The notes under the pieces were generated by a model. That model was not told the origin of the DNA, ran no database searches, and saw only the letters and a list, made by a program, of their open reading frames with translations. A stretch of DNA of 64,000 nt. It comes from Acorus gramineus. Lineage: Eukaryota; Streptophyta; Magnoliopsida; Acorales; Acoraceae. Made by a program: the position numbers and the translations under genes. Below, piece by piece: positions 1 to 12,136 of this stretch (positions within the stretch are counted from its first letter, which is position 1; each line of letters opens with the position of its first letter). The stretch spans positions 15,877,438 to 15,941,437 of the forward strand of contig CM060855.1 of assembly GCA_030737835.1 (NCBI GenBank), written 5' to 3'.

Positions 1-184
1 GAAAGACGATCAGAAAGTCCATCAAGACCCAATTGTATTTCAGTGCATATACTTTCACATCACGTAGAAATAGGCACATGTGGAAATCCATGATGAATTT
101 GTAGACACCATCCCATAAAGCCAAATCCTGTGATGCCAGTTCAACTTTAACAAGCTTTAAAGAGGAGATCGAAGCATTATAGGC

Positions 185-895
185 AAATCTTGTGGTTCCT
201 TTCACAAGACAAGATGCTTACGAAACAAATCGAACAAAGTGGGCAAATGACAGGAATGTCATTTGTGGAATATGCTGTGCGGATGAAGAAACAAGAGATC
301 ATCTCTTTCATGCCCTCATAGTGCTAAATTATGGAATATGGTCAGTTTGTCTCTTGAGACTAAATGCAGTTTCTATAATTTGAAAGAGATGTGGGATTGG
401 TTTTGGTTTTGGTCCTTTCGGTATAGAAGAAGAAGAGGTGATCCAAGCAATACGGCGGAATTCCAATTAGTTATTCCATATGCGGTGAGTTGGTGCATTT
501 GACTTGTGAGTAATGAATGCGATTTTCAAAATGAAAAGGTGTGAATATATAACGGAGGACTCTTCTTCAAAAGTTATAGGGAAAATATGGATAGAGATGT
601 AGTTTTGCTTTGGTTTCGAGAAGTTAAGAAATACAATCTGCCTGGGGCAATGGGTCAGTTACTGCACCCCACCCCAGCCCCAACAACAGGCTGCTCCTCA
701 AGGGGTCAGTCGAGCAGAGTGGGCAACAAGGTTTCAAGGACCATTTCCTCAACGTTTTGTTGGGCAGGTTCATTTATGTATTTTCTATTTTTCTGCGTTT
801 TCACTTTCTTGGGTTGGAGATACCTCGTCTTCATTTTATTCGAGGGGCTACAGTAAATCTACTGTGAATGCTTCTTTTTCTTCTTTTTTTTTTTT
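185..895 (+). mobile_element. LINE 3'-terminal fragment (RT zinc-binding region), antisense in a NOT3 intron
   Basis: Plus-strand frames read LWFLSQDKMLTKQ, then a Cys/His cluster with CGICC and EETRDHLFHA, then AVSWCIWLVSNECDF. This is the pattern of the zf-RVT domain at the C-terminus of plant L1-type ORF2. Several frame changes are needed to read it. The 3' side has the usual plant LINE tail wording (ggagatacctcgtc... ttcgagggg) and ends in a T-rich then A-rich tract near 880-908. It is 5'-truncated near 185 and lies in the intron downstream of NOT3 exon 10, on the opposite strand. Confidence 0.75.
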
Positions 896-1042
896 TTAAA
901 AAAAAAACTGCCCTCCCTCCCTCCCCTCCTTGAAACCTGGGGCAATGGGTCAGTAGAGGAGGGTTCTACTGCACCCCACCCCAGCCCCAACAACAGGCTA
1001 TTCCTCAAGGGGTCAGTAGAGCAGAGTGGGCAACAGCCAGTT
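636..1042. repeat. Direct repeat of about 105 bp around a LINE tail
   Basis: The segment near 641-745 (cctggggcaatgggtcag ... gagcagagtgggcaacaa) recurs near 934-1040 with few substitutions and a short insertion (agaggagggttct) in the second copy. The first copy lies inside the LINE fragment; the second lies beyond its A/T tract, about 45 bp downstream of the NOT3 exon-10 donor at 1085. Read on the plus strand both copies give PQQQA(A/I)PQGVSRAEWAT. I do not recognise this as a host domain. Confidence 0.7.
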
Positions 1043-1085
1043 TCAAATTAAGAAGGCACAACACAGGCACAATGCAAGAAAGGAC

Positions 1086-4000
1086 CTGTTGTAAAAGTGG
1101 ATTCTGCTGTTGTAAAGAAAACTGCTTCTGATTTGCTCCGGATAGAGACGACACACCTAAAACATTACTGTGACCTTGTTGCTGCACCTGTTGAAATCGC
1201 TGAAGAAATTTCTCTCTCTGATCAGGAGCAATCTCTGTTCTTCCACGAAATTGCCCCTGGAAATGAAAGAACAATTTTTCACTGTACAACATCTTTAGGA
1301 TGGGCATCTTACAATATTAAAAACCATATGGTCCATCTAAGAAACCCGTCAGTAAAATACATGCATCAAATTTCATTGAGACTGAGAAGGTGACAAAAAA
1401 AGGAGAAAACTCAACAGGAAAGTACATCAACTTTCATATGGAAAAGTGCATGAAATGATATAATCTTTTCTTCCTGTCAAAAAAGAAGCTACCCTCTCAA
1501 ATTGCCAAAAGGAATATGGTTTCACAAGAAAACAGATACAATATCAAGTCAGGTAACAAAAAAAATACTGTGATAACCAACAGCTTGTGAAAAAAAAGAT
1601 ATCAAATTTCATATGGAAAAGTGCATGAAATGATATTAATCTTTTCTTCCTGTCAAAAAAGAAGCTACCCTCTCAAATTGCCAAAAGGAATACGCTTCCA
1701 CAAGAAAACAGATAAACAAACAGCTTTCCATGACAATCTCTAGCCGGAAAAAAAAATTGACTTTTCAAATCTCTACAAAGCAAAGCGAATCTCAATCCTA
1801 TCTGCATAAACAGGCACTTCAAATTTTATTGCATGATATCAACAACACAATAAAGCAAACACTGGAAACCTCATGTCTAAATGTGCAAAATGTACAAAGG
1901 CTAAAAAAAAATAAACTACTCCAGGACAAATAACAGGCAGTAATAACCAGATGAATTGAACAAAAAAGGCATAAAGAGAGTGCAACAAAATCATACCAAT
2001 TCACTCTGATTCTGAAATGTAGCTGAACTTTGAGGTCTCCATTGCAGCCCACTAACCATGGAGGGGGAGAAAACTCTTCCACCTATCATGGAACCCTCAC
2101 TCGGATTATTAGAGTCGGTGGAACCATTTCCATCATTAGATTTGGGAACCTGCTGCAAGATAGTTCTATTGCTTAATGGGGAAACCAATGGTTGCACAAG
2201 CCCACTTCCGATTCTCTCATCAGCAGCTAAGTTGTTTCTCTTAGCTATGTCTGGAACTGGACTGACTGCACGAGGAGCTCCGTTACCTGGGACTCCACTA
2301 GAAGAGTTAAAACTCATCTGAGAACTAACTGTTGGCTGATTAGATACCCCAACCGTAGACTCTCGACCAACCCCTCTATCAATCCCAGTATCTCCAATAG
2401 CGGGAGATGGTTGACGACTAGGAAAGCTTGAATTATCTTCTTCTTTTGCAGAACTTGGAGTGCTTACTAAAGATGATGGAATAGTAGCAGCTGCGTTCCC
2501 CACAACACCTCGAACAGAGCCTGAACCAGAAAGAACAGCTGCAGCAGTTGGTCCCCCAACCAAGCCACGCGCAGAAGTACTGCCACTAGGGGGAGCCGAA
2601 CTGTGCCCTACTACTGGAGCTGAGCCAACACCAAGGGTGGTTGATGAAACCGATGACGTTGTGCCTCCAATTTTAGAAGTTGGTGTTTTTGGAACAACGT
2701 CAGAGTTGCTGTCTTGAGATGTTGTCTCTTCAATTTGGTCTTGAACAGAGGTGCCCAATTGAGCTGTAGAAGCCATAGAGGCCTTGGGAAAGATGAAAAT
2801 GTAAATAAAAACTGTCACAGAATAAAAAGAGGGGAACTGTACAATTCATAGAATATTAAGAATGTGGTTTATCTAAAGACAGAAGGAATATAAATTAAAC
2901 TTCAATAGAAAAAGAACACTCCTTCGAACAGAAATAATCACATCACCAAAAGGCAAAAGCTTCCATAGATTCAACCATAACATTTTTATAATATGAGCTA
3001 AGTGAATCAAATATCGCATATCAAATCTTTCCTCATTTAAAGATGACTTACAGGTGATTGAGCCGGCAAAGTGGCTAAAGAACTTTTCAAGCCTAGAGCT
3101 GAACTAGCAGTGGAAACAGAACCAACGCCCTGCTAAACAGGGAAAAATTAACAAATATATATCATAGCATAACAAAATAATCAGAAAAAAAACATTTCCA
3201 CATAAAGGTCACATTTAAAACTGTCAATACAAGGGAAAAAGCAAAAAATATGTGACCATATCAACCACACAAGTCAAAATTTCCATGTAAAAGCATTAAA
3301 GTCAGGTTCCACAGAGATGAGAAAACATCTGATGACCAAAACAAAAATATAGAATCAGTACATTAAAAAAAAGCTACCAAGTACCATCAAAGTACCATGT
3401 GATCACTGTGAAATATATTGCGCTGAACTCGAGTTGTCAAATATCCATCCGAGACAAAGTGCCCCAGTTATGGGCTGTGATATTTATCTTATCTACTATT
3501 AGTAATTGACCTCAATTTTCAGTGGCATGCATATGTACATTTCATGCTATATTATCTTGGTGAAAGGGGTGACAGCGTAATAGCCCCTTCATCTTGTTAA
3601 GAATTTGTGTTTACAAATTAAAGATCTGTAAGTGGAAAATAAGTTTAACAACTCACACTTAAGAAGAAACACAATTTACCTTCACAAGACCAGAAGCACC
3701 GAGTGCAACCATATCCTCAAGAGCTTCCACTTTATCTAATGGTAAAGTGTTGTAGAGATCATCAACATTACTGAATTCATCAAAATCATCCTTCATGAAA
3801 ACCATAAAAAGAATATTGCAAGTATTAAAATTCCTCCAGAAAACAAGAATGTTAGGATCAATAAAAAACATAAAAAAAAAAAGACATGAACCAAAAACAT
3901 CTATTACCTCTGAGTGCATGAAAAGAAGTCAGCCTACAGAGAAGAAAAAAATGATAACATTACTAAAAGCAATATGCACCTGATTCCGTTCGACATAATC

Positions 4001-7000
4001 TTCAAGAAAATCCTTAATATCATTGACTTGTTCTGGGCTTAATTCATCATTGTCTAGCAATCTTAAGATCAATTCTAGCTTCAATATGTGAGCTTTATGC
4101 CGAACGATAGAAGTTTCCAAATGTACCTGCAACACAAGGACATCATCAATCAAATTAGTGTGTGCAACCTGAAAAAATTATAATAACAAACTTAAACAAC
4201 ATAAAATATTAGACGAAATGAGTTTGATGTAAGCGGCAACTCTGTAGTGGTCCTTTTGGATCTTACCAGTCGAGGTGGCCTGGTCTTGCCCTTTTTCACT
4301 GTGAGACCCTCAACCTCAGCCTCAAAATTATCGATTTGAGATTCCATATCCCCTACCTATAAAATGCATAAATTTAATCTTAAAATCCACTGCTAATCAA
4401 TTAACCATGTAGGTTCCAGAAGCATGAATATAAAAAAGTGTTCAGATAATAATCATTACAAGGCGTAATAAAAGATACATAACCTCATGCAGATTATGAT
4501 AGAAAACTATAGTAGACAACTGAAAACACGTCTTCATTTTAACATTTTTTTATTTATACTGAGAAACTGGTAGAACTATATTAATTCCTTGGGGTACAGT
4601 CCAGAGAAAAGTAGGAAAGAGAACAAAATCCAAAGAAGAATATAGGGGAATAAGAACAGGTGGAAAAGATCACGATAGATGAGGCTTCTACAATAGCCAT
4701 CCACCCTCATTCCCAACCTGCCTTATGGCCCGATAGGTGAAATCTCACCCTCAAAAACTAATTTTTTTGTTATTTGGGCATATATCTATTTAAAGGGATA
4801 TGATATAGTGGTCCAAATTATTAGTTATCAATTTTTAAAGGAAAGGTGGTAGTACACCACCTGAATTTATTGATCATAAATAAGTGCAATAACTCCAAAC
4901 AAGGAGGCATAAAGACAATCTCCAAATATTTTCGGCCATCTTTTCCACATATTTTTCCATGGTGTTTTATATAACTACCAAAGTTTTTTTTCTCATGGCA
5001 TTTCAATTATATAACCACAATAAAAAATTTCATATCCTGACCAGAAATCTGTTAAAGAAACATTTGACAATGACAATGTTACTTGGTGCAAATGAAGGAA
5101 AACCACCCAATGGTGGATGAAACAAGATGAGATCGGAAGCACCATCAATTTATCTTTAACTTATTAAATAAAAGTTTTCAAAACCCTTATTTTACATGTA
5201 ATAATCATTATTGAGTTCTCGGCATATCTTCACTGCAGGATTTTTTTAATGTATTTTACTTAATCCTATATAGGAGATGGGTTACCTTTGGGATCACCAT
5301 GCCAAAGCCTCTGAGTCATGTACACACGACATCAGGATCATGCCCAACATTAATTCCATGTATGAGCATTCAAACATGTCTGATCTTGTCATATATCCTA
5401 TAATATTGCAAAAAGTTGAGAATTCCTATATATTTCCAGTCCATTATAAGGTGACATTCTATAATCCATATTCTATATCAATGGCCCCTATAAAAGAGGA
5501 TACATAGCCATGCCACAAAAAAAATTCCACGAGTAAATGCTTAGGCATTAGACTGAATTTTTTTTTTCATTTCAGGTTTCTTTGCTAGTTATTGCAGAAA
5601 AGAATGATGGCAGATACATAGTTCCGGTGGGAAAATTTTGAGTGAAATTTTTAAATATTTAAAGGAGACAATTATAACTAACCTCACAAAGACGGATATG
5701 ATTCAAAATTGCCTCATATAATGCAAAAGATATGTATAATGAGAATCTACCATGTGCAATTTTCAATTGAAAATTGAATCTAAGCACCAAAAAGGATATA
5801 ATTGTACAGGAAACAAAGCATTTGCATACCACATTGTTCAACCAGTCCCTTGTCTCTGATTTAGCCTTCTCCTTTGGATCCTGTCACAAGAGCCCGCAAT
5901 AAAAAATAAAAAAAATCTAAGATAGATACAACTTGGTTGGATAAATTTCAAAAAAAAAAAAAATTTGATAGTTTATTCTTTGGCTTTTTTTATTTGATTC
6001 ACAAGTAAACAAAATAAAGAAGCAAATAAAGAAAAAGTCTACTCAAACAAACAACGACAGCAGCAAACCTTGCTGATGTAGGAGAAATGCCAGTTATCTT
6101 TTCTTTAGCATAAATGTCAGTTAGGAAGTAACAGGTGACATGTACTTTAGCATATCATGTGAATGATTTAATAATCATCCATAGGAAATAGAGCAGCAAA
6201 ATATTTACTACTTCAAAAGAGAAGGACAAACGGATAACTAAAATATATAACTATTTTATATAACAGAAATAGGGGTGGATACAGATCAGGCTAGGTGGGT
6301 CAAGGATCAACCAGGATCAGGCCTAAGATGCTAAAATTCTGGCCTGTCCCAAACCGAACTCCAGAGGTCAGACCAATCTCAGGCTCTGGTTTTCATTGGG
6401 TTCAAGTAGCCTTCAGTTTCTCCACCAGCTTTGCTATCCTCCAGCCCAGCCCATCTCCTCAATCTTCTCCTCGTCCTTCAGTCCCTTCCCCCCCCCCCCC
6501 CCCCCCACCCAAAACAAAAATTAAATAAATAATAAATGCCACCTCTGTCTTACCCCAGATTCACCAATCCCACTCCTCACCCTCTACTAGCTCCCTCACC
6601 AGAGCAGCACCCCCACCAATCATCCTCCTTACTACCGGCACCACCACCACCTTGCCCCACTCAGTCTGTTCCGCATCCACCTCACAATTATCATTGTTGC
6701 AGCACCATGTCCATTCCTACTGCCACCGTCCCCATCAATTTGATCCTTCAAATCTCAATTCCTACTGGGGCCATGATGTGATGAAGGCCGGAGGAGAAGA
6801 AAATTTAAAGTGTAGGGCTGATTTGATTCAACTTAGTCCATTGGTTCAACCCCATCAAAATAATTTTCATTTTTATGAATTTAAATTGTAATAAAATAGA
6901 TGGCACATATGACTACATGAGATAATTAAGGAAAAAATGAAATGTGCATTAAAATAGAAGAATTATCAAAATAAAAATAGGTAAAAATTACTATTAATCT

Positions 7001-10000
7001 TGGATAATGCAAATTAATTGAAGAATAGACGTGATATTATTATTTTATTTTTACTTTGAAGAAAGAGTAGGTGCAATCTTACTAATAAAGAAGCCTTACA
7101 CAATTAAAAGTGAAAAAGCAAAATGAAAGTAAGAGAATTGGAGATATTCAGGAGGTCCCCAACGCGAAATGAAGTCGAAGGTCACCTCACGGACCAATGA
7201 ATGCCCACAATAGGAGGGTAAATCCAAGAGTCATCTTGACCCAAGCTCCAATAAGGAACATATCGCCACATGTTTTCCAAATAGAATCCTCTTTTTTTAA
7301 ATATGCAATCGTTGCGGGTAATCCAAATGCTCCAACACACCGCGTGTGGAATTAACCATTGAATATGGCAAGATTACTACACTATCTCTCCTGCACTTCT
7401 TCCATAACCAAACACCACATTCCTTCAAGTTCATTAAAGGAACAACGAGATTCGAAAGCCACTCCCACAGTCCCACATTATTCCATATTTTTGCGATAAA
7501 AGTTTAATATAGTTCTTAAAAGTTAATTCATGGTATCATGAATGACAAGTTAAATATTGATTGATCATGAGTATAATATTGATTGATCATGAGTATATTT
7601 TCTTAAAGGAGAAAATTCCCTTCAACCCTCTGCCGAAGTGATTTTTCAAATTTAATACAAAATGGGACTTCCTCCCCACCCTCTCTTCACTGTCTTCAAG
7701 TCGATCCCTCCTCACTGCCTCACTTCCCCACCTCAAACTTCCCACATTGGTTTTCCCTCAACTGCTCGCTAAAAACAAGCTGTCAAATAAGAACATTAAA
7801 ATCACGTGCCTGCAATCTTCTTCGTCTTCTTCTTCTTCTGCTGCTTCTTCAACCATGCAGTTTGAACAGTTTGTCAACTTCTTCGGTTCTCAATGGGACT
7901 GAACCAGAAAGGTATGTTCCAGTTGGATCAGGTCAGACCATCCAGTCTCATTTGGTTTTTAAACCTATTATATGGAGAGGGGGGGGGGGGGGGGAGACTG
8001 ATTTTGCAAGAATAAAGGAAAGAACAGAGAGAGAGAAGGGGACGGATTCTGTGGTAAAAAGGGATAAGTATGACCAGGATCAATCTCAAGTTTTTCTCAG
8101 GTTGGGCTCCAGCAGGTTTTTATAACCCGGCCCGCTTGTCACTCCTAAATGGAATACATATAATCAATGACACAGGATAATTATTTGCTAAAGTAGCTTC
8201 GTTGAATCCACTGTTCCACACTGCCATGGAGATTTTCCACACATCATCTTAAATAAAGATACAAGTTCAAGAACTATTAATCTTCACAAATTTTCAAAAG
8301 ACAACCAACGGATAGTATGTTCATACAACCTCAAAGAAAGAGGATTAAAAATATGGATGATTCATACTTTCAAATCTCAAGGGCTAAAATAACATTACAT
8401 TGTAGAACGAGAGCAATGGACGCTTACGGTTTTAGGTTGTTGACCTAAGCCCTCTTTCGAAAAGGCTTTTGTCTTAGTCTCCTTTTCACAGACCTTGAAG
8501 CGTTCCATTTCACGCTCAATAAGTTTGCGAGCATCCATGAGAGCCTGCTCATAAGAGGCACTAACCTATGTCAACATATATCAAAAAACCAAATGTCAAC
8601 TTGAGAACCATGATCAACTCTTAGAATATCATTAAAACAATTTGAATTCTCCAAAAAAATATTATCAAAGCAATTTACTTCACTAAATACAAAATAATCC
8701 AGCGAATCAAACAAAAGGAGGGGAAATAATTGATGCAAGAAAGCCTGAAACAAACCTTGTCATAGAAGAATATTGACAAAAAATTCTTGACAAAATGGTG
8801 CACAACACATCTTAAAATTTGAGAGAACAATTAAACTCACAGCGATCTCTTAAAAAAAAAAAAACTCAAAGCAAGTTTAGCTGCAAGGAAAAAGCTATAT
8901 AAGTTGGTCCATGGGCCACTCTATATGGGAGGTCTGCACAACTCACCCTTTTCACAGTGTGTTGGAAATATGGTAGAAATGAGAAGGGCAGTCCTTTCAG
9001 AGAACAACCCCCCCCCCCCCCCCCCAACATACACAAGGCAAAAGTGACCAGAACATAAGGGAACATCTAAATAACTTGACCAATCAGGTGTTGTTTGGTT
9101 CTTTAATGCAGATATGGGGAGGTAATCTGTAGAACAATTAAACTTTCTGCATGCAATATCAGCTCAATACACTTATCTGAAAAAAATCAGCTCAATACCC
9201 CACACTTCTTTTTCTCCTTTTTTTCCCTTTTCCAGAGGAGGTAAGATACACTGAATCTAAGGCACTCTTAGTGCCTGCTTAGGTGTGTTTCCACCCACCT
9301 ATAATGCCCCAAGGCGCCTATTTCAGTGAATACTGTTATTTAGTTTTGACTCCTTAATAAAGCCTAAAACCTTGTAGGCACTGCCTAGACTCCCATCTAA
9401 CCCTAGCTGCTAGCTCCCAGCCACCTTGGGATGTCTAATATATTTCATCAATAAGGTGCCACACGCCCTCCCTTCGACAGTTCCACATTCTTCAATGAAC
9501 ATGTTAGGGAAGAGTAAATTTTCAAGAGCCCTATTCCTACAATTATCTATTCTCGTTTCATATTTTCCTTTAATTTTATGTATGGAGATCCCTCGTCTCC
9601 TTTATTCGGGGGCGGGGGCATCTTTCTTCAATAAGATTGCTCTTATATTTCCTCAAAAAAAAAATCTCAAATAGAAGTTGGATTGGCATTAATAGAAGAT
9701 ATGCAAGGAAAAAACATATAGATATGCTACCATATAGTCGTACAATACTTTTCAACTATATTCTTATTATCTACATGATATGTGAATTTCCAGATGTTTA
9801 ACTGGATGAAGTCCACATTTTAAATAATTACTACTAGTGTTCATTAAGATTATCCGTCAAGCTAAAATGAATGGTATAATAGAGACTCTGCCTAGATGAA
9901 GTAAGAATGATGCAGTTTTATTTAATCCAGCTATTGAGAAAGAGTACAACAAAAAAATCATGCTATGATCTTGGATACCAAGGGAAAAAAAAATTTACTG

Positions 10001-11167
10001 GATAAAAAAATGGCATCACCCTCTATGCTTGTAGCTTGAAAATTCATTAAGACAGGAAATTGGATGTTAAATTAAGGGCCAAATGTATTGTTTCATATTA
10101 TATTGAAGATAAAACTGTCAATTAAAGATCTAACCAGGGCAAATTGAACTCACATATCAAATTCCATAACAAAATTTCTTTTCTTGAACATTTTTTCCTA
10201 TTCAAAGATACCATAGACAAACTAGACAAATTCATATATAAACACCAAAATATCCCCTAAAACTCTCAAATACCTACAGTACATCCTAGGGGTTCAAAGA
10301 AGGGTGGTAGTTAACCTATCGAAAGGATCATTTTCAACTAAGAAAAGAACTACACATTTCTGAATCCTTGACACAGTTTTTGTTGGCTAATTCCATGAAC
10401 CGAGGAGTTGTGAATCTAGAGTACTCATAATTTGAGCAGTAACGTACTGGATGAGTTAGAGACGATTTAAAGCAAAGAGAATAGACTGAAGAGGTTGAAG
10501 ACTCTCCAGATAATCCCTGCCAATAGGTAACAAGTACACACTAATTCACTCATGCAAGTATGAAACTAAAAATGTACACAGTACTTTATATTGATTTCAA
10601 TATGTTTTTTTCTGAAATACATTTAAAAACTGGACTGGGTAAAAATTATTCGGCCAATCAGAATTTTTAAAAATAACGTGTTTTGAATAATAACCAATTT
10701 TATTTTCATTCGGACGATTTGCATTGCCAAAATATCACGTTCTGGATAGCTTAACAGCCTGTCATCCATTGTTCGGGTTTTGCGAATTCAAAAACATCAT
10801 AACCGACAAACATTCAAATCGATATAGAAACCCTAAAATCAAACACAAACCTTCTTGTCTTTGATCTCGCTGGACTGGATCCATGTCTTAATCTGGTCCC
10901 TGTAGCGCTGCAACTTCTTTATCTCCTTCTTCAGGTCCGCCTCGAACTTCTCCTTCTGGTTCGCGTTCTCCGTATCATAAACCTATCAAAAACACAGCCG
11001 GTTCGAACAAATCGGATCATGAAGATCCAAAATGGAGGTGCTTTCCAAAATGGAGGATGGAGGGGATGGGATACCTTGTTCCAGATGCTGTCGAAGAGGT
11101 CGACGCCCTCTTGGACCTTCTTCAGCACCCGATCGATCTCCCCTTGAAGCTTCCGACTCGCTCCCAT
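1086..11167 (-). CDS. NOT3: CCR4-NOT complex subunit 3 (NOT3/CNOT3), N-terminal 599 residues; 3' part off window
   Basis: NOT3 is a scaffold/regulatory subunit of the CCR4-NOT complex, which shortens mRNA poly(A) tails and represses translation. Exons read on the minus strand: 11167-11075, 10982-10851, 8565-8428, 5880-5830, 4356-4267, 4126-3980, 3790-3680, 3129-3052, 2782-1997 and 1256-1086. All have GT/AG borders and join in one frame (1797 nt, 599 residues). The start is [20 protein letters not shown], the conserved N-terminus. Residues 1-217 form the charged, coiled-coil Not3 N-terminal domain. Residues 281-542, from one large exon, are Ser/Pro/Gly-rich linker. Residues 543-599 contain the plant-conserved stretch [17 protein letters not shown] followed by a Gln-rich part. 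The C-terminal NOT box is not in the window, so the gene must continue past position 1. Every intron is phase 0. Introns hold LINE and hAT-like insertions but the exons are intact, so the gene is probably functional. Confidence 0.95.
1425..1713. repeat. Two 110-bp direct repeats in a NOT3 intron
   Basis: Positions about 1430-1540 and 1604-1713 share tttcatatggaaaagtgcat, then cttcctgtcaaaaaagaagc, then aattgccaaaaggaata and caagaaaacagata, almost base for base. They are spaced 174 bp apart with an unrelated 60-bp spacer. Both lie between NOT3 exons 9 and 10. No coding potential is seen. Confidence 0.85.
4357..5829. other. NOT3 intron 4, no gene recognised
   Basis: AT-rich sequence between the exon at 5880-5830 and the exon at 4356-4267. 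I see no coding frame of note, no clear transposon ends and no RNA gene. The branch/acceptor region ends with ...ttttatag at 4362-4357 on the minus strand. Confidence 0.5.
6270..8147. mobile_element. Probable non-autonomous hAT-like element with a LINE insertion, in NOT3 intron 3
   Basis: The left edge is taggggtggatacagatcagg and the right edge, reverse-complemented, is taggagtgacaagcgggccg. Both ends are followed by GGGTC/GGCCGGG-type wording shared with the better-defined hAT-like elements at 13382 and 35228. The flanks give only a weak 8-bp TSD (aacagaaa / aatggaat, 5 of 8), so the borders are tentative. The interior holds C-run and G-run tracts (6488-6506 and 7979-7993), a proline-rich pseudo-open stretch at 6400-6780 and a minus-strand LINE fragment. 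Confidence 0.4.
7030..7510 (-). mobile_element. LINE ORF2 C-terminal fragment (zf-RVT end plus 3' tail)
   Basis: Read on the minus strand, the segment encodes pieces such as [17 protein letters not shown], a variant of [30 protein letters not shown] and [11 protein letters not shown] with shifts of frame. This matches the end of plant L1 ORF2. Below it comes the common LINE 3' end wording, cttctttattagtaagatt, followed by an A-rich stretch. It is 5'-truncated and non-functional. It lies inside the hAT-like unit in NOT3 intron 3. Confidence 0.7.
9245..9400. repeat. Dispersed repeat with alternating GGCGCC/TAGGCA wording
   Basis: Contains cttagtgcctgcttaggtgt, ccaaggcgcctatttca and ttgtaggcactgcctagact. 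This alternation of 'aaggcgcc' and 'gcctaggc' motifs recurs at 38098-38180 (ccatggttatcaaggcacca ... tctaggcatgcttagg). It looks like a diverged dispersed plant repeat. Class not determined. Confidence 0.4.
9530..9668 (+). mobile_element. LINE 3' end with poly(A)
   Basis: Reads tatggagatccctcgtctcc, then ttcgggggcggggg, then aataagattgctcttatatt and A10. This is the same 3' tail wording as the LINE pieces at 185-895, 7030 and 49262. Only the 3' UTR seems to be present (a short 5'-truncated copy). It lies in NOT3 intron 2, antisense to NOT3. Confidence 0.7.
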
Positions 11168-11536
11168 GGTGACGAATCAAAAATCCAACTAGGGTTTTCG
11201 ATCATACGAAACTCTGGTTTCCGTTTTTTTTTTCTTTCCGTTTTTCACAAGAAATGGTGGAGACGATCGGGTTTCATTTTTCAGTGTAAATAGAGACCAG
11301 TGAGGGTTCCGTTAAAACGGTCTTGTTTTGGCGTGAAATTACGATGTGGCCATTAGTAAGGATCACTGATCAAATAAATCTTGTCCGTTAAATTCATTTG
11401 AATAATGTCTTTAAAAAAAATATCATACTTTCCTCTATATATATACGTATTAAATGCAGTTGACCTAATATGTATAAGATATAATTATAATATTAATGTG
11501 ATTATAACGAAGAATCATCCAAAAAAAATCATTCCA

Positions 11537-11573
<37 letters not shown>

Positions 11574-12128
11574 AATAAATTTGAATATCATGTAAGATAC
11601 CTATTTTTTTCATATTATAATAAAAATAATGTAATAAATTCAATTGAGATAGATTTAGTCAATATTTTAAAATTTTAAATTATTAAAATTTGAATATTGA
11701 AAGGATATACTTAAACCTGGTTCTGGTTCGAAATCTTAAATGATGTTTATGGGTTATCTAAATGAAATTAAAAATCCCATAATTCAATTGAAATAGATTT
11801 AGTGAATATTTTTAATTTTTAAAATTTTAAATTATTAAAATTTAAATATATTGATGTGATTTACTTAAGCTGCTTTTGGATGTGAAATTAAAACATTTGA
11901 ATTCTTAAAATCCTGCATTTCAAGAATATGATATCTAATCTCGCATGCACCCTCATCCATAATCTACATAAGTTTTCTTTATTTTAAAAAATATACACTC
12001 GCTTATTAAAGTAATGTAATATACATTGAGATATATTAGTGTATTTTTAAAATAAAAATTAAAAAAAAATGCAACCTCAACATTACGATAAAACCATTAT
12101 ATATTACGATAACACAATGTATACTACG
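11168..12128. other. NOT3 5' UTR/promoter side and upstream AT-rich DNA
   Basis: Immediately upstream of the NOT3 ATG is a pyrimidine/purine-biased leader (gttttttttttctttccgtt on the plus strand). Further out there is an (AT)n microsatellite near 11540-11569 and an imperfect direct repeat: aattcaattgagatagattt at about 11638 and aattcaattgaaatagattt at about 11780, each followed by ttttaaattattaaaattt. The 11990-12125 part belongs to the dispersed 'atacact-gagatacattag' repeat family seen at several places in the window. No TATA box can be assigned. Confidence 0.5.
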
Positions 12129-12136
12129 CCTATCCC

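Larger units (their letters stand above)
8566..10850. other. NOT3 intron 2, mostly non-coding
   Basis: Apart from the LINE 3' end (9530-9668), a C-run at 9009-9025 and the GGCGCC-type repeat near 9245, nothing recognisable is present. Confidence 0.5.

Noticed and set aside
1-154. Open minus-strand stretch reading SQDLALWDGVYKFIMDF and onwards, at the window edge
   Set aside because: It does not look like the next NOT3 exon or a LINE domain I know; with no start, acceptor or stop in view it cannot be supported as a gene.
6295-6891. Proline/serine-rich open stretches around 6.3-6.9 kb
   Set aside because: Low-complexity C-rich DNA within a transposon-like unit; frame unsupported by splice sites or homology.
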